Translations under genes and position numbers: made by a program
Part shown: piece after piece, positions 31,801 through 32,440 of the stretch
How the letters are laid out: each line of letters opens with the position of its first letter
Numbering within the stretch: position 1 is the first letter of the stretch
Notes under the pieces: generated by a model
What the model was told of the DNA's origin: nothing
Seen by the model: only the letters and a program-made list of their open reading frames with translations
Databases searched by the model: none
Assembly: GCA_902765025.1 (NCBI GenBank)
Contig: CACWYC010000023.1
Span: 1 to 32,440, forward strand
Direction of reading: 5' to 3'
Source of the DNA: Oscillospiraceae bacterium
GTDB taxonomy: Bacteria > Bacillota > Clostridia > Oscillospirales > Oscillospiraceae
DNA length: 32,440 nt

Positions 31801-32440
31801 GTCGTAGTTGGGGTTCTCGCCCAGGGTGACGGTGATGGCGTACTCACCCGCGTTCTCGCCTGCGGTTCTCGACAGCGTGTAGTTGAGGGTGTCGGTTGGC
31901 GCGGCGCCCACCACAGTGGCCGTCAGCGCAGGATTGGCGTCGCCGTAGGTCTTGGTCTTGTTGTCGGCGGTGACGGTGGCGGTTCTCTTGCTGATGGTGT
32001 AGGTCACGCTGGCGGTAGCCTCGCCAATCGTGATGCTGGCGGTGTAGGTGCCGGCGTCGGTGGGGGTGGCAGTCAGCGCCGTCCCGCCCTGCTTGTAGAC
32101 GACGGCCGGGGTATCGACGCCGTCAATGCTGCCGGTAATGGTGGCATTGGCGCTCTTGCCGGTTTCGCCGTAGGTGGTCAGTGCAGGCGCGTTGATGGTC
32201 AGCGCAGCGGTCAGCGGCGTGCCGTGCCCGCCGTCGGTGTTGCCGCAAGTTGCGGTGATGGTCGCGCCGGCTGCCTCGAAGCTCCACTGGTGATCGTGAT
32301 CGGTAGTGGACATCGTCGCGGCCACGCTGGCCGCGGACGCATTGTAGTTCTCGGTCGCCTTACGGCGCTGATAGAAGGTATACTCGGTGTTCTTATTCAG
32401 TCCGGTGAAGGTGGCGCTCGCCTGCCAGGTGGTGCCGTCC
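28864..32440 (-). CDS. Large membrane-anchored surface protein with 11 MBG repeats (N-terminal part outside the window)
   Basis: The frame is open from the window end to a TAA at 28864, about 1190 residues. The visible order is: the end of a fibronectin-III-like domain (about 32335-32440, with LNKNTEYTFYQRRKAT), a HDHQW...TITATC domain typical of Bacillota surface proteins, an MBG-like domain, then eleven MBG repeats of about 74 residues (29545-31992). After these come two non-repeated sandwich domains and a C-terminal membrane helix (GIWIAVAAVAVAAIVVIILF) followed by ARKKKAEEK. There is no LPxTG motif, so it is held by the membrane helix, not by sortase. Such proteins serve in adhesion or as stalks. 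The start, signal peptide and binding head lie beyond the window. Confidence 0.9.
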   Translation of the reverse strand, partial: DGTTWQASATFTGLNKNTEYTFYQRRKATENYNASAASVAATMSTTDHDHQWSFEAAGATITATCGNTDGGHGTPLTAALTINAPALTTYGETGKSANATITGSIDGVDTPAVVYKQGGTALTATPTDAGTYTASITIGEATASVTYTISKRTATVTADNKTKTYGDANPALTATVVGAAPTDTLNYTLSRTAGENAGEYAITVTLGENPNYDVTAADGTFKITKKAVSVTADSKTKTYGEADPALTATATDLVGNDALHYTLSRAVGENVGEYAITVTLGENPNYDVTATGAKLTINKKAATVTADNKSKTYGEADPALTATATDLVGSDTLHYTLSRAEGNNAGEYAIIVTLGENPNYDVTAVNAKLTINKKAASITAADKTKTYGDANPELTATVAGTVGTDTLHYTLSRAVGENVGEYAITVNLGNNPNYEVSTTGAKLTIGKKAATLTAENKTKTYGDADPALTATATDLVGNDTLNYTLSRAEGNDVGEYAITVNLGDNPNYDVTATGAKLTINKKAATVTADSKTKTYGDADPVLTATATDLVGNDTLNYSLTRAEGENVGEYAITVTLGENPNYDVTAVHSKLTIGKKDATVTAADKTKIYGDANPALTATVAGTVGSDTLNYTLSRAVGENVGEYAITVTLGENPNYNVTATDAKLTIGKKAATVTAVNAGKIFNESNPELTATVEGTVGNDTLNYTLSRAVGEEAGEYTISVTLGNNPNYDVTAIDGIFTISKKTATITVANLSKVYGEDDPELTATVAGTVGEDTLDYTLSRDPGNNAGEYVITANLGDNPNYDVTVLKGIFTILKKSADVVITPHNAGKVYGEGDPGLSATVTGLVGDDTLHYTLSRDSGEDAGEYTITVHLGDNPNYDVATLRGIFTISKKSATVTADNLSKVFGEDDPALTATAANVVSGDTLNYTLSRAEGENAGEYRINVSLGNNPNYDVTVVGGKLTITKADTAPATMTEEKIVYNGTKQALVSLAGTVTGGRVMYALSANALAAPEEGWSTEIPEQTSAGTYYVWYKVMGDENHNDAEPVCMEVTIAPDYGVASVDGLSGANENQWTKDSKNGLAITMKPSGEEDTLAHFVGVKLDGVELVRDVDYTVEADGSGVTLNPETLAALAPGKHTVTVVYDNGEADTTFTVSAANSHAGIWIAVAAVAVAAIVVIILFARKKKAEEK
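29545..31992 (-). repeat. Eleven tandem MBG repeats of about 222 bp
   Basis: Each unit runs from (S/N/G)KK-A-T-V-T through KTYGDADPALTATA, DTLNYTLSRAEGEN and GEYAITVTLGENPNYDV to AKLTI. Ten units have 74 codons; the tenth (counting from the N-terminus) has 76 because of an ITPHNAG insertion. Units 2-7 are closest to one another and the C-terminal units 8-11 are more divergent (KVYGEDDP or IFNESNP in place of KTYGDADP). Tandem identity of this kind favours copy-number change by recombination. Confidence 0.92.

Noticed and set aside
28864..31992. Regular spacing of similar segments, considered as a CRISPR-like or satellite array
   Set aside because: The period is 222 bases, in frame, and every unit is a protein domain repeat.

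Overview
The window is about 32 kb of G+C-rich DNA with strong AGGAGG-type ribosome binding sites, sigma-A-like promoters, GPH sugar symporters, AraC regulators and large Gram-positive-style surface proteins. This suggests a Bacillota genome, most likely a plant-glycan-using gut member of the Oscillospirales. That placement is inferred from gene style; there is no rRNA or marker gene here. None of the glycosidases shows a signal peptide, so short oligosaccharides or plant glycosides are probably imported intact and cut in the cytoplasm.

Layout. (1) 1-2350: the start of a secreted protein, divergent from a two-gene signalling operon. That operon is an unusual XRE-HTH/receiver response regulator translationally coupled to a seven-helix LytS-like histidine kinase. 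A 17-bp palindrome lies between the two promoters. (2) 2540-4640: a ThrE-type amino-acid exporter, then a scar with pieces of an AAA ATPase gene and a DUF1349 gene. (3) 4645-12526, locus A: a divergent AraC regulator and a minus-strand run of GPH symporter, GH1, L-arabinose isomerase and GH3. (4) 12521-21869, locus B: the same plan with a second AraC regulator and a tight run of GPH symporter, GH2, GH39, GH43 and GH1. A remnant of an NAD-dependent epimerase gene marks the seam between A and B. (5) 22125-28443: an L-rhamnose locus with rhamnulose-1-phosphate aldolase, a fucose/arabinose-type isomerase in the place of RhaA, rhamnulokinase, a cupin-type AraC regulator, an iron-dependent alcohol dehydrogenase likely to reduce lactaldehyde, and a small FMN-binding protein. 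(6) 28561-32440: a TnpV-like remnant, the second copy of a 105-bp terminator-bearing repeat, and the C-terminal part of a large membrane-anchored surface protein with 11 tandem MBG repeats.

Working together. Loci A and B look like two regulator-transporter-hydrolase cassettes for beta-glucosides, xylosides, arabinosides and galactosides. AraA starts catabolism of released arabinose; no araB or araD is present. The rhamnose locus would convert L-rhamnose to dihydroxyacetone phosphate and lactaldehyde, with the dehydrogenase disposing of lactaldehyde as 1,2-propanediol. No alpha-L-rhamnosidase is encoded here. The strongest leads are the HTH-receiver/kinase system, the non-canonical isomerase, the spaced operator-like repeats in the AraC-controlled promoters, and the duplicated 105-bp terminator repeat.
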